From contig NC_089864.1 of assembly GCF_036373705.1 (NCBI RefSeq), forward strand, positions 4,431,001-4,495,000: a DNA stretch of 64,000 nt, written 5' to 3'. The position numbers and the translations under genes were made by a program. The notes under the pieces are model-generated. The model had not been told where the DNA came from and ran no database searches. It worked only from the letters and a program-made list of their open reading frames with translations. The DNA is from Amia ocellicauda (lineage: Eukaryota; Chordata; Actinopteri; Amiiformes; Amiidae). Shown here piece by piece: positions 1-11,700 of the stretch (position 1 is its first letter; every line of letters begins with the position of its first letter).

Positions 1-160
1 GCCTGTGAGGCCAGCATCGGCTATAGATGGTACTCGAGATCCTCCTCTTTGTGTCTTTCTCCCAGTGCAGTCTAACTCTCTCTGCCCGTGTGTCTCAGAT
101 GCTCCCCAGGACTCTCCTATACCAGTCTCTCTGTCTCTCTCGCCCTCCCCGTCCCCAGCG

Positions 161-1189
161 TTAGCTCCAGGTGGTGTCGTAGCCTTTCCAGCCAGGCGGG
201 GGTGCCAAGTAGACCCTGCGACCCTTGTGCAGAAAGCTGACCACCCCCCGGTACCCTGCGCGGGGTACCCCGGACTTGAGGTCGTCCATGACCCCCAGGG
301 CTTTGGCGAACACCTTGAAGGAGTCCCGGCTGGAGTACTGCACCCGGTAGGGCCCGGTGCCCCGGAGCTGGCCGCCCCCTTGGGTGAGCTCCTCGGGCCG
401 CACTAGGGGGGCGCTGTACACCTTCTCCTCGAACGTCCGGTCGTAGGCGGCCTTCTCCAGGTAGGACAGGTCCAGACGGGTGAAAGGCACAAATTGGGAG
501 TTGAGCTTGATGTAGCGCAGGTACTGGTCGAAGAACTGGCCCAGGCTCACACCCTTGCGGCCGAAGGTCAGCGTACGGGACACCTCGGGCCGCAGGCAGG
601 CCCGGCCCCGGCGCTGTTCGGGCTGCCGCATCCAGTCGTCCCAGAAGGCTGCGGGCCACTTGGGCTCCAGTTCGGCCCACAGCTCGCGCAGCAGCATCCA
701 GCCCAGGCCGGGAAAGAAGTCGGTGCGGTACAGCAGTTCAGGCGCGCCGGCGTCCACCACGCCCTCCCGCCCGTTGTCGTTCCAGGCGGACACGCACCAC
801 AAGGACGGGTCCTGGCGCAACAGCGGCAGCAGGGCACGGAAATACTCGAAGAAGTCTGGGGCCACCTGGTAGAGGAAGAGGAGAGAGTGAGTTAATACGG
901 AGGCTTGCTGTGACACTGCAGTCTGAAAGAGAGACAGGTGGGGGGGGGCTGAATGGAGTGATGACAACACACTGAAAGAGAGCCTAAGGTCTGCAGGGGG
1001 TTGACTGACTGGACAATAAGCTACTGTGATACTGCACCGAGAGAGAAATTAATCCTGAAACACCGATACACTGGAGTAAACGAACACTACCACCCTGAGC
1101 TGTAGTTTGTACCGCGACATGGGGTGGCTGGACGGCAGGGTAGTTGAATACTGCACACAGAGAGAAAGACAAAGACACAGAGAGAAAGA

Positions 1190-1229
<40 letters not shown>

Positions 1230-2244
1230 CCAGAAGGTAGGGCAATCTGCCTCTGTGAGTGCAGTGGTCCCAGCAGTCTGTGTCAGTCCAGTCCAGTGTG
1301 CGTCTGTGCATACTGTAATCTCATTGAGCTAAACTCTTCCTGTTTGCCTGCTAATTTGGGGGAATGTCTGTATTTACCCCTGATGGGATCAGACACATGC
1401 TGACACGCACAACCACTCAATGGCACACACTGAGACACACTCACTGCCTTATCGGTCGGATAAGGGGCGCAGAGGCACAGGGCACCCCTAGACCATATCT
1501 CAAGCTACCACGCCTCACCTCCAGGTCGTCCTCCACGATGACTGCGGCGCTGTAGCCCAACGTATTGAAGACCTGGCCCAGGGCCCAGCGGTAGTGCCGG
1601 GCGATCTTGTAGTAGCCCTGGAACTTGCGGTGCTCGGGCCGCACGGGCATGTCCCCCAGCTCGGGCTGCCGCAGGTGGGTGACGCGCTCCCCGTAGGCAG
1701 CGATGGCACGGGCCGTGTCCTCGTGGCCGCAGTCCTGGCTCACGATGATGGGGTGCAGTGCGGCGGAGGGCCGGTACTGCAGCAGCTTGTCCAGGCAGCG
1801 CCGCACGGTGACCCGGTCACAGGCGATCACCACGACGGGGATGACCGTGTCCGAGTCGGGGGCGGTCGGAGCCACGGAGGCCCCGGGGGCCCGCGTTCCC
1901 GCCTTCCTGGGGTCCGAGAGGCCTCCGCCAATCAAGCGTTGGCTGTCTTTGGCCTGGCCCTTGCCCTGGCGGTGCTCCCACAGCGCCCGGTGGCTCTGGA
2001 TCTGCTGCAGGAGAACCTGCTGCGTCTCCAGCTCCTTCTCCACCTCCTCGGCCAATCGCATTACCTCCCCCGTCAGGTCCCCGCCCTCTCCCCACTCCCG
2101 GCCCTCTCCCGGCTCCGCCCCACCACCGCCCGGCCCCAGCCGGCCAATGGGAGGCCGGCCCCACAGGAAGAGCAGGAGCAAGGCGTTCCAGGCGATGAAC
2201 AGGAGGGCCCCGCACAGGATGACAGAGCCTTTCTTGCGCACCAT
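161..2244 (-). CDS. mgat1: mgat1: GlcNAc-transferase I, two coding exons
   Basis: Alpha-1,3-mannosyl-glycoprotein 2-beta-N-acetylglucosaminyltransferase, the Golgi type II membrane enzyme that adds the first GlcNAc to Man5GlcNAc2 and so opens hybrid and complex N-glycan synthesis. Coding exons are 2244-1519 and 865-161 (476 aa; human is 445). The N-terminus has the short basic MVRKK tail, one membrane helix (about residues 6-28) and a Pro/Gly-rich stem. The catalytic part shows the metal-binding VEDDLE motif, then APDFFEYF, CVSAWNDNG, LLYRTDFFPGLGW, FWDDWMR, RPE(V)SRT, TFGRKGVS and the C-terminal DDLKSGVPRAGYRG. I start at the ATG at 2244; no better in-frame start is visible. Donor GAG|GTGAGG (1519/1518) and acceptor ACCAG|GTGGCC (866/865) join in phase 0 inside the EDDLE-VAPDFF segment. 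Mammalian MGAT1 is coded in one exon, so this intron is notable. The 3'UTR runs off the left edge. The long 5' flank fits non-coding upstream exons. Confidence 0.95.
1193..1227. repeat. (GA)n microsatellite in the mgat1 intron
   Basis: Uninterrupted GA dinucleotides inside the single mgat1 coding intron (866-1518). The rest of the intron has no coding potential that I can see. Confidence 0.9.
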
Positions 2245-2448
2245 GGCCAATCAGAGTCAGGGAGGGACGGGGGGGAGTGGGGAAGGGGTGATGAGAGACC
2301 GGAGAAAAAAGAAAAATCGAGGAATAATGTAATTGAGGACAAAAAAAATGGGGGACAGGGTGGGGGAAAAGGGAAGGAAAAAAAAAAAAGGGAAAGGGAA
2401 GGGAAAGAGAGGGAGGCCTGGTGTCGTCTAACCCACTGCCATGAACCT

Positions 2449-2482
<34 letters not shown>

Positions 2483-2569
2483 TTAATTCGCAAACAATTA
2501 ACACTGTGACTACATTATTATTATTTATTCTCTCTGTACTTGCCTTATAATTTTGTTAACAGTACAGAT

Positions 2570-2910
2570 ATCCCCTTATAAAAGCCAGGACATAGTGTTT
2601 TAAGAGACAGCCACCCCTAGAACCCCTTAAAAAAGCCCCCGCATGGAGATTTAAAGAGACGGCCACCCCTCGTTCCCAGATAAACGCCTGTGAACAGAAC
2701 GCTTTTAAAAGACACAGTTGCGCTACAGATTCCCTTGCAGACCAAACAGGATTTAAAAGACTCCAGAGGTTTCTGCAGAGTCAGGCGCCGCAGATCCGCT
2801 CAAAGTGTCTGTGAACGGCGATTAGAGATGCTGCCACCCTACAGATGCCCTTATAAAAGTCTGAAGAGTCAGCCACCCCCAAATCCCCTATTAAAGACCT
2901 GTGAACAGCA
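2570..2910. repeat. Degenerate ~55-bp tandem repeat, cluster 1
   Basis: About five to six imperfect units. Each has a CCCTTATAAAAG-like block, then a GTGAACAG-like block, then TTTAAAGAGACAGCCACCCC. The same unit recurs at 4366-4530 and 8203-8372, so this is a local repeat family in the 5' region of mgat1. It contains no gene. Confidence 0.75.
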
Positions 2911-3349
2911 TGTAAAGACAACTGCAGGAAGGTCCAACGAGAGGACCGCCACACAGCTCGTAGCAACGGGTGAGAGCAGCCCTGGAAGCTGCAGAGCACT
3001 GCCCTGCAGGCGGCTGCGGTCGGCCCATTCACAGAGAGGCATCATTGCACCCACGACCCACGCTGTTCAACACAGCACCGAATCTGGACGGCATCGACAG
3101 AAGTCCCATACAGGACAGAGACATAGGACTGTTGGGCTCAGACACAACTTAACACCTCCTACACACACCCGTCTTAATCTCCACCACTGTCACTGGATCG
3201 GCCTCTTAATGCTGCTGGAGGGGATTTGTGAGGAGGCCAAGAGAAGAGAGTGGTGTTAATTACCAGTGACAGGCTCGTTAGGCCGCTCGGATTATGGCTG
3301 TGGAATAAATACAGATAAGGGATGCCACGGCAAGGTGAAATAGGCAGGA

Positions 3350-4130
3350 GAGAGAGATGCAGATTGGGGCTCTGGACACACCAAAAGACATGCAAATACA
3401 CTCTGACACACAGAGACATGAACTGTGCTCTCTTATGCACAGGGCCATGCAGATAGGTAGAGATATGAATAGAGACACTAATAGAGAGACTCACACATAT
3501 TTATACAAATATATAGAGACCGACAGTACACAAAGACCCCTGCGCACACACACACAATGTCATAAATATACAGACAGTAGTACACTTGTATTACACATAC
3601 AAACAGAGAAACAGATGCACAAAGACACAGATAGAGATACATAAAGTATATACACACAAACACACACAAGTAGAGCTACACAAATACATACAGACACACT
3701 CGGTATAGAAAGTTCGGACCCACAGAAAGATGCACCATCCACTCCAGTAAACGCAGACTAATGCACACACACACACAAACACACACATCAGATAATCAAA
3801 AACACATGGTTTTAAACAAACAGCCACAGATAAAGATAATGAGGGGGGTGGGGGGATGCAGAGAATGAGAGAGAGCATACAAAGACGGAAATGAAGCAGA
3901 CGGAGGAAAAGTGTTGAGGGAGACTGAAGAGGAACAGAGGAGTAAAGAACAAGAGAATTTTGTAGACATAAGGGGGGGAGAGAGAGTTGAAAAGTAAGAG
4001 AAACACAGACTGTCTCTGAGAGCGAGAACAGCTGCAGAAGAGAAGAGGGGAAACAAAGACAAGAGAGAAGAGTTTGCAAAATGCTAGCTTGACTCCAGTA
4101 CCTTAAGATTATCGAAATGTCTCTCGTGTC
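3350..4130. other. Low-complexity CA/GA-rich stretch, no gene seen
   Basis: Purine-rich and ACAC-rich sequence. The open frames here are low-complexity Ser/Cys/Leu or Thr/His strings, as expected from simple sequence. Probably intron or 5' flank of mgat1. Confidence 0.7.
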
Positions 4131-4160
4131 TGTCAGCTTCTATGTGCGAGAGAACTTCAA

Positions 4161-4161
<1 letters not shown>

Positions 4162-4202
<41 letters not shown>
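4162..4202. repeat. (GA)n microsatellite
   Basis: Pure GA dinucleotide tract between repeat clusters 1 and 2. Confidence 0.9.
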
Positions 4203-4205
<3 letters not shown>

Positions 4206-4365
4206 GGAGGAGAAAATCGTCCTACAATTTCCCGCTGTCCAACCCACAACCCCCCACCCCTCTCTCGAACGTGTCAGTGCTGAGTAGGTTACTGGAGAGG
4301 AAACGCAGTTCAAAGTTCAATGCGCAGCAAACCGCTTCTCAAATTCAGTTTAAATTGGCGGATCC

Positions 4366-4530
4366 CCTTATTACAGTCTGAGAACAGTGCTTAAAGCAAC
4401 AGCTGCCCCAGATGCCTTTTTGAAAGCCTGTGCACACTGTTTAAAAAGAAAGCTGCCCCAGATTGCCCGATATAAAACTGAGCAGTTTTTATAGGAACAG
4501 CTGCCCAGGATCCCAGTCCAGGTGCCTGCG
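4366..4530. repeat. Degenerate ~55-bp tandem repeat, cluster 2
   Basis: About three units of the family seen at 2570-2910: a TTAAAGCAACAGCTGCCCCAGAT-type block alternating with TTTTTGAAAGCCTGTG and GATATAAAACTGAGC variants. Confidence 0.7.
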
Positions 4531-4989
4531 AACCGTCTCAAAGGGAACTGATCTGACGAGTCGAACTGGATGGTGATGGTGGAGAGTCACCCACGATTCC
4601 TACAGACCCAGACACGGCATCAGAACTGCCAATTTCTACACAATCCCTACTACTGACGCTGAGAAAGGTGGGTGCGTGGGTGAGCGAGTGAATTTGTGCA
4701 AGATGTATTTTAAGGTTAAAACCACAAACAGCTCCCAGCCCAGCCAGAAGCAGCTGCTCCTTCGAAACCAGAGACAGATGAGTGGGAGGACAAAAGGGAG
4801 GGAAGGAGGCAGCAAAAACATCTGCACAACTGTGTGCTTTTCTGCATGTAGTTCCGTTTTGTTTGTTCTCCCCTCCGTCAGACCAGTCGGACCAGTGCCG
4901 GCAGTCAGCTGTGGGAGTCTACAGGGGTGGGGAAGGCGGAGGTTTGCTTTCCTGTGCACACCCTGCAGGCACACCACCCCTATCCTGTG

Positions 4990-6260
4990 CGTCTTTATTT
5001 AATATAGCACCCTTTACAAAAGAACAGCCTCAGAGCGCTTTATTGCACCAGTGTGCAAGAAAAACACAAAACAGAATTGGCAGAGACACAAGAAACCACA
5101 TCGACAAGAATAATCAAAACATTCATTAATGAATGGTTGTGTGTATGAGTGAGTGTGTCTGTAAGGATGTGTACCAGTGACCCTTATCAAGGCACGTGCT
5201 CAGGGGATGAAATCAGCTCTCTAAAAACTTGTATAAAGCCTGGGGTGGCGCCACTAAAAGCACTTGAATTGAATGGATTTTCTCCTCAGGTTTCCACAGG
5301 CTGAGTTTGCCTGCCTGGATGAACTAAAAAAGACCAACTGGATGGTTTAGTGAGGTCCTCAGATCTTGCAATGAGTTAAAAAAAAAAAAAAAAAAAAAGG
5401 ATTTGAAACTTTACTATCAGCAAGTTGCTTGATCCAACCTCACGCATCTGGCGAATAAAAAGTCTTAATAAACAGACATTTACGAAGAAGGTACAAACTT
5501 TATTTTTTTATTATAGATGCTTATTTAACAATAACGCTCCATGGTTACAAAAATACAAGCACTTAGAAGCAAAGGTTTGGGGGTGTCAGACAGACAGCAT
5601 ATCATATCAAAGGTGACTACCTATACACAAATATAATTAAATGCATACCTTATACATTTCATGCTTATTAATGCAGATGGTATATTTGTTGTCATTGATA
5701 TTTATAGCCATTCTGCAAAGGTTGAATTTTCCTCTTTCCAATGTCTTTATATTATTGTTTGACATCAATAGTAGAGATCTAATTAGTTTACAGCTACGTT
5801 TTCTGATGATGCAGACTCAATTCCTAGAATAATACGGACAGGATCGATTTGTAAGAATTTTGATAATATTCTATTAAAGTATAATTTTTTCCCAGTATGT
5901 ACTTGAAGCCGGACAATATACAAACATGGGACCTGCTTGGTCTGTTGAGCATCTCCTACATTTGCTATTCTCCTTGGGGTACGTGTAAGTGTACATGCAC
6001 ATAAGTGCCCTGTGTATGCATGAGGTATTATCTGACAGGGAGAGTGAGATGTGACTGTCTTTTGTCATAAACCAGATTACTGGTTACACAGACAACAGAC
6101 CTGCTGAAGCTGCCCCCCAGGGGACGATTGGGTTTCGCAGCATGGGGGGGGTCATGGCAGCTTCACTGTGTTGTGGCACAGGTGTCAAGTTAGCATGAAT
6201 GGGGCACTGTGTTTGTGTGTGTCGGTGTGTGTGTGTCTGGGTGAGAGTGAGTGGGAGCTT

Positions 6261-6300
<40 letters not shown>

Positions 6301-6990
6301 ACGCAGAAAAACATATGCACAAAATGTTTATCGCTTTGTTAAGAAAATACTGTTCATTTCACTAGACTAATTTCAGTTTCTTGTAACCTAGAGAAAACTG
6401 TAAATACCCAAGCCGAGTTAAGACAGGCACTGTAGGAGCTGTTGTGAGTGTGTGATGTGTGAGCGAGTGGGCATGTCACTGATCTTGGGTGGAAGTGTGT
6501 ATGCCATTCATTTGTATGTTGTTTGCATAAGGACAGTGTTGGGCTCGGTCTCTCTAGGTCACTATTTCCACCCTAAAAGAGAGCTGCAGTTCAGGTGAAA
6601 CCCAGTTTGCAGCTGTACACCATGCAGCCGGTGCCTTCAGCAAGTGTCTTTACAACAGGGTAATAAGTAGAGTACAGCAACTCAAATGAGTGTCTGTGCA
6701 ACAGGTTTGTATACAGCCCAGTGCCTTCAACAAGTGTCTATACAACAGCTCCAATTAGTGTCTGTGCATCATGTAACAGTATGTAACATGTTACAAGTAC
6801 AGTACATGTACAATACAATAGCGGTTACAGTGCATGTAGACCAGGTGTATGTTCAGTACAGTGGCTCCGATAGGTGTTTGCACAACAGGTGTAGTATAAC
6901 TGGAGGTGCGGTATTGCGAGAGAAGCTACAAAGGGCAGCAGTTTGATACGGTGGCATACAATTACAGTCGTAGTGATCAACAGGTCGGAC
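4990..6990. other. Non-coding stretch, possible old LINE tail at its left end
   Basis: At 4993-5045 a TTTATTT..ATAGCACCCTTTACA...CAGAGCGCTTTA string resembles the 3' end of the L2-like element seen at 25.7 kb. A poly(A) tract lies at 5380-5398 and a (GT)n microsatellite at 6262-6298. I see no convincing exon. Confidence 0.5.
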
Positions 6991-7009
6991 CTCGGTTAAG
7001 CCAACGCTT

Positions 7010-7830
7010 TCATGATGACGACCCGGAGAAACCAGACGGGCAGAGGAGCACAAACTACACACACGTGTGACGGGTGCGCACACAGCAGGGCTCACGCCAG
7101 GGCTGTGATTGTGCACTTGGTTGCACCGCGTTATCCGGCGCCGTGCTTTGACTGGCTAAGCGGGGCAGCTGCGGGTCGGGGTGTCAACCGCACGGCGTGT
7201 CGAGGGTTATCCCCCCGCTCCCACAGCACTAACACAGCCCCTGCATTCACGGCGCATGGGCTGCTGTGGCTCAGCTCCACGGTTCCCAGATTGTATTTGT
7301 GTTCATCCTTCACCAAAACAAGAAACGATCATCACTGGCCAGTTTCTCTCTCACCTGGTGAAGACGTGTCTCCGTTGTGCTGGGCGGAGGCTCTCTCTCC
7401 CTCTGCTGGGCTCTTGCTCTCTTCTTCCCCCTTTCCTCTGCTCCGTCGCCGGTGTCAGTATCGCGCTAGATCTCCCCCGACGCCCATTTCCTCTCCCCCC
7501 CCTCCGGCTGCAATTCTAACGCGGCCCGGCGACCCAGTCCGCTGCTCCGATGGCAGACATTTGCAACAGCCAACGGGGATTGTGTTCCTTTTCTCCGCTC
7601 CGTCTTTCCTTCCCTCTCCCCGCTAACCGTCTTTCTCTCTTTCTTTCTCTCTCCCTCCCTCCCTCTCTCTCCCTCTATTAAAATTCCCGACCCGCTGTAA
7701 CTACTCCACTGGACGCACACATACACCGCGACACACTTCCGGACTGCTAGTCCGGAAGTCCCGCCTCCTTCTCGCTCCCCACCTACCACACACACTTCCG
7801 GCCCCTGCCTTAGCAACTCCCTAGCAACCT
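7010..7830 (-). promoter_or_regulatory. CpG-rich promoter-like block, probably mgat1 5' end
   Basis: GC- and CpG-rich island in AT-richer surroundings. It carries several ETS-type ACTTCCGG sites at 7733-7801, including an inverted pair at 7735-7759, a pyrimidine-rich run at 7600-7680, and two direct AGCAAC half-sites near 7810-7826. It lies between the mgat1 start codon and the 3' end of vars2, both transcribed leftward, so the likeliest user is a non-coding first exon of mgat1. No transcript evidence is available here. Confidence 0.5.
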
Positions 7831-8202
7831 CTTCGGGGATTAATTAAATCCATCCTTGTTTGTTTATATCAAACTATCCACAGGAATTTGTGCAAAACCA
7901 AAATGCATCATTTTTTTAGTTGCCATTAATTATACACATGTATATTATTATCATTTACTGGTTGTTGTAGTAGTGACATTAGGCCTGGTATTTTGTGGCT
8001 GATGTCTATGAAAATGAAAAGTGCTTATACATAAACGTATAGAAATAACATAAAACTGTCATTTGAACGTCCAAAAACACTATAGTCCAACGAGAGTCGG
8101 TGAGTAGCCTCGACTCTACAGCGATGTATGATCACAAGGACGACAACGGGCGAATTAAACAAATTTTGAGCGCCACAATGTGAACATTGTTCAGCATCAC
8201 AG

Positions 8203-8372
8203 CTGCCCCACACCCTTATAAAAGCCCGCGGATAGGGTTTCAAGAGACAGCTGCCCCAGATACCCTTATAAAAGACGGTGAAGGGTATTCAAAGAGACAG
8301 CCGCCCCAGATTGTTTTATAAAGTCAGTGAAGTGGTTAAAGAGACAGCCACCCCAGATGCCCTTAGATTTTA
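8203..8372. repeat. Degenerate ~55-bp tandem repeat, cluster 3
   Basis: Three units of the same family as at 2570 and 4366: CACCCTTATAAAAGCCCGCGG, then AAGAGACAGCTGCCCCAGAT, repeated with changes. It sits between the CpG block and the vars2 poly(A) site. Confidence 0.75.
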
Positions 8373-8431
8373 TTTTTTTTAAGTGTCACATATAGCTCAT
8401 GATTTTTGTTCTGGGTTGACATAATTTGTAC

Positions 8432-8437
8432 TTTATT
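8432..8437 (-). terminator. vars2 polyadenylation signal AATAAA
   Basis: TTTATT on the plus strand reads AATAAA on the gene strand, about 265 bases beyond the vars2 stop codon. It is the first canonical signal downstream. Confidence 0.6.
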
Positions 8438-8701
8438 TTCCCACGCGTGTCCTCAGAAGAGTTGATCACCAGCTTTTTAGACTTTACAGCAGTAGTTGTA
8501 GTAAAAGTTTTGTTTCATGTCCAGGTTTGTTTCCGTGGCTGTCGCCCTCACGCAGCGGGACTGAAGACTGTGTGTCTCGTTCGCCTCTTCCTGGCCAGCT
8601 CGCCTCTCTTGTGGGAAAACGGCGCCTCTGTGTGTTCAGAGGTGGGGACTGCAGCCAGGCAGAACACCCCCTGAGTATTGAAATACACTCTCAAACAATC
8701 T

Positions 8702-11700
8702 TTATCGGTCCTCTGTCTTTAGGTGCTGTAATGTCGAAAGCTGCTCCTCTGTGTGCTGCAGTTCCAAGCGTAGAGAAGCGATCTGAAATAAACAGATACA
8801 GCCAGAGAGAAACAGTGTTGCAATGGTAAACAGACAGACAGACCAATTGATTAAGTCAGTGTGTCAGTCAATCGGTACATCAGCCAGTGAATATCAGTGT
8901 AGTCAGTCAGTGAGTCGGTGTGTCAGTCGGCCTCACCCTGTGCGTGTGCTCCAGTCTCACTCTCTCAGGCACTTTCTCCTGGTACTCTGGAGCCTGGGTT
9001 CGAGACACGGCCTCCTCCAGCTGAGAGGCCAGCTTGTTCCTGCGCTGAGACAGTGTCGCGCACTGCCGCTGGACATCAACACTGCCCTGAGAGAGAGAGT
9101 ATGATAGAGAAAGGGGATTAACAGACACCAACTAACTGGACACTATGGCACACTTAACTGCACTGAGAGAGAGAGAGAGAGAGAGAGGTAAATACAGATG
9201 TCATGTGACATTGTGACAGCCTATACTAATATGTTGTAATTTTGAAATGCCACCGCTACATCAAAGGCTGCTTTTCTTCTGATTTGGATAAAGGGGGAGC
9301 TTTTACCTGGATACGCATGTGTATCTGACAGCTGTCGTTGACCACTCCCACAGCACAGCCTGAAGGGGGGGAAGGGTCGCCCCCCGCTGGCAAGAGGAGA
9401 CGCAGCGCCCCGACACGCGAGAGAGTCTGCACTGCGGACAGGAACTGCTCCAGCGCTGCCGCCTGCTGAGGGCCCGAACATTGCACCCACACTGCAACAC
9501 AGCACACAGCATTATGACACACTGCACCCACACTGCACCACAGCATTATAACACACTGCACCACAGCACATCACATTATAACACACTGCACCCACACTGC
9601 AACACAGCACACAGCATTATAACACACTGCACCACAGCACACCACATTATAACATACTGCACCCACACTGCAACACAGCATTATAACACACTGCTACACA
9701 ACACAACTCAATGCTCTTTATCACAGTGCACTACTTTAGCGTAGCAAACCGTAAAACAGTACAGTACAGTACACTGCATTATCATAGAGTGGTATAGTAT
9801 TCTACAGTATACTACTGGTCATAGCAAAGGTCACAGTAAAGGTCACTCACTGTCCGGCCGCTCTTTGGTCAGTCTGTACTGGGAGCGCAGTGACCGGGCC
9901 ACACGAACTACTTCCTGTACTAAGAGGAAGTTGGCCTCCTCTTCTGGAAAGTGCCAGTGAGCCTGAGAGAGAGGGGGACATGGAAGAGAGAGAGAGAGGG
10001 GGGGGGAGAGAGGTGAGTATAATGGGAAAGAGGAGAGAGGGATGGAAGAGAGAGAGGACAGTTAACTTCTTATAGCTCACCCACTAACTCTCTTTTTCAC
10101 TCTCTGCCTCTCTCTCTCTCCCTCCCTCCCTTTCCCTTCTCCCCTGCTCTCACCAGGTTGGCAGGCTGAGGGTATGGTGCCAGACAGATGCTGGGGGGCT
10201 GGGGGGCCAGGGGGGGCAGCCTGTGCCACAGCTCCTCACTCAGGTAGGGCATGAAGGGGGACAGGAGGGCCAGGCCCTGCCGCACACTGTGGTACAGCAC
10301 CTGGCGGGCCGCCTCCCTGGCACTGCCATCCCCGGACAGCACCGGCTTAACGCACTCCTGAACAGAGACAGAGAAGGGAGGATAGAGAGGGAAAACAGGG
10401 GGAGGGGGGGAGGGAGTGCATCAATCAGTATATCACTATATCAGTGTATCAATCAGCCAGTGTTTCAGTGTGTCAGTCAGTGTTTCAGTGCGCCAGTCAG
10501 TGTATCAATCAGCCAGTGTTTCAGTGTGTCAGTCAGTGTATCAATCAGTCAGTGTTTCAGTGCGTCAGTCAGTGTATCAGTGAATGGATTAGTACCAGGT
10601 AGACATCACAGAGGTTGTGGAGCCAGTAGCTGTATACGGCCGCAGTGACAGCATGCAGTTCAAACTGCTGGAAGCCCTGGTCACACTGCAGCACCGTGCT
10701 GTATAGTCTGCTGCACTGCCACCTGTCCACACCGCCCTGCACACTGACCTGAGAGAGAGAGAGAGAGGGAGAGACAGATGTTTAAAGTCATTTATTGTCA
10801 AGCGTTTTTGAACCTGGCCGATAGTCACACCAAGAACACCTCTTTCATGGAATGGTAGGAATACAAATGGAACTCAATGGAATGCTGTGAACTGTACAGA
10901 ACAGTGTCAGTAGTCTGTGCGTCAGGACCTTGGTCAGCGGAAGGGGGGTGAAGTCTTCTCCCAGTGCTCCCAGTGTGAACTTGACGGCATTCCAGATTTT
11001 GTTACAGAAGTGACGCGTGCTGAGAACCTGGGAGACGGAGAGATTGATGTCATCTCCTGACAGAGAGAGAGAGAGGTGGGGGGGTTAAAAGTGACTCTAC
11101 TGATATTTACACAACTTATTAAATAGTATATCAGTCAGTCAGGCAGTCAGTGTATCAGTCAGTCAGTACTATAGTGTCTCACCCTGGGCTTTGTAGGAAC
11201 ACAGAGCGAATCGGAGGGCGTCTGTCCCACACTCAGGAATACCACTGGGGAAATCATGCCTCTGAGAGAGAGAGAGAGACAGAGATAGGGGGTGAATACA
11301 GAATCACTCACTGCAGAACACTAACACTGCCGTTGTAAGAAAGAGAGGAGAGAGGAGAGAGAAGGGCCGAATACAAACACCGACTGAGTGAGAGACAGAG
11401 GGGGAGAAAGAAAGATCCCTGACCTGTGCTTCCAGGGCTACTGTAGTCTCTTTGGGGTCAAGATTCCCCGCAGTGACCTTCTGCTGCAGCGCCTGAGAGA
11501 GACAGAGACACAGAGAGAGAGGGAGAGGGAGAGTTTAACACAGATACTCTGACTGACTGCACTGCCCCAAGAGGCAGATATGATTGTTACAGACACACTG
11601 GTTAGGGAGCCTGTGTAAAGCACCCCACCTGCAGAGACACCCCCGCGATGACGTCTAGAGGGTCGATGACATTTCCTAGAGACTTGCTCATCTTCCGGCC

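Noticed and set aside
1594-2550. Plus-strand 318-codon frame opposite mgat1 exon 1
   Set aside because: It is the antisense shadow of a GC-rich coding exon; the minus strand carries the recognisable enzyme.
6686-7626. Frames through the CpG block
   Set aside because: No conserved motif; GC-rich promoter sequence keeps frames open by chance.
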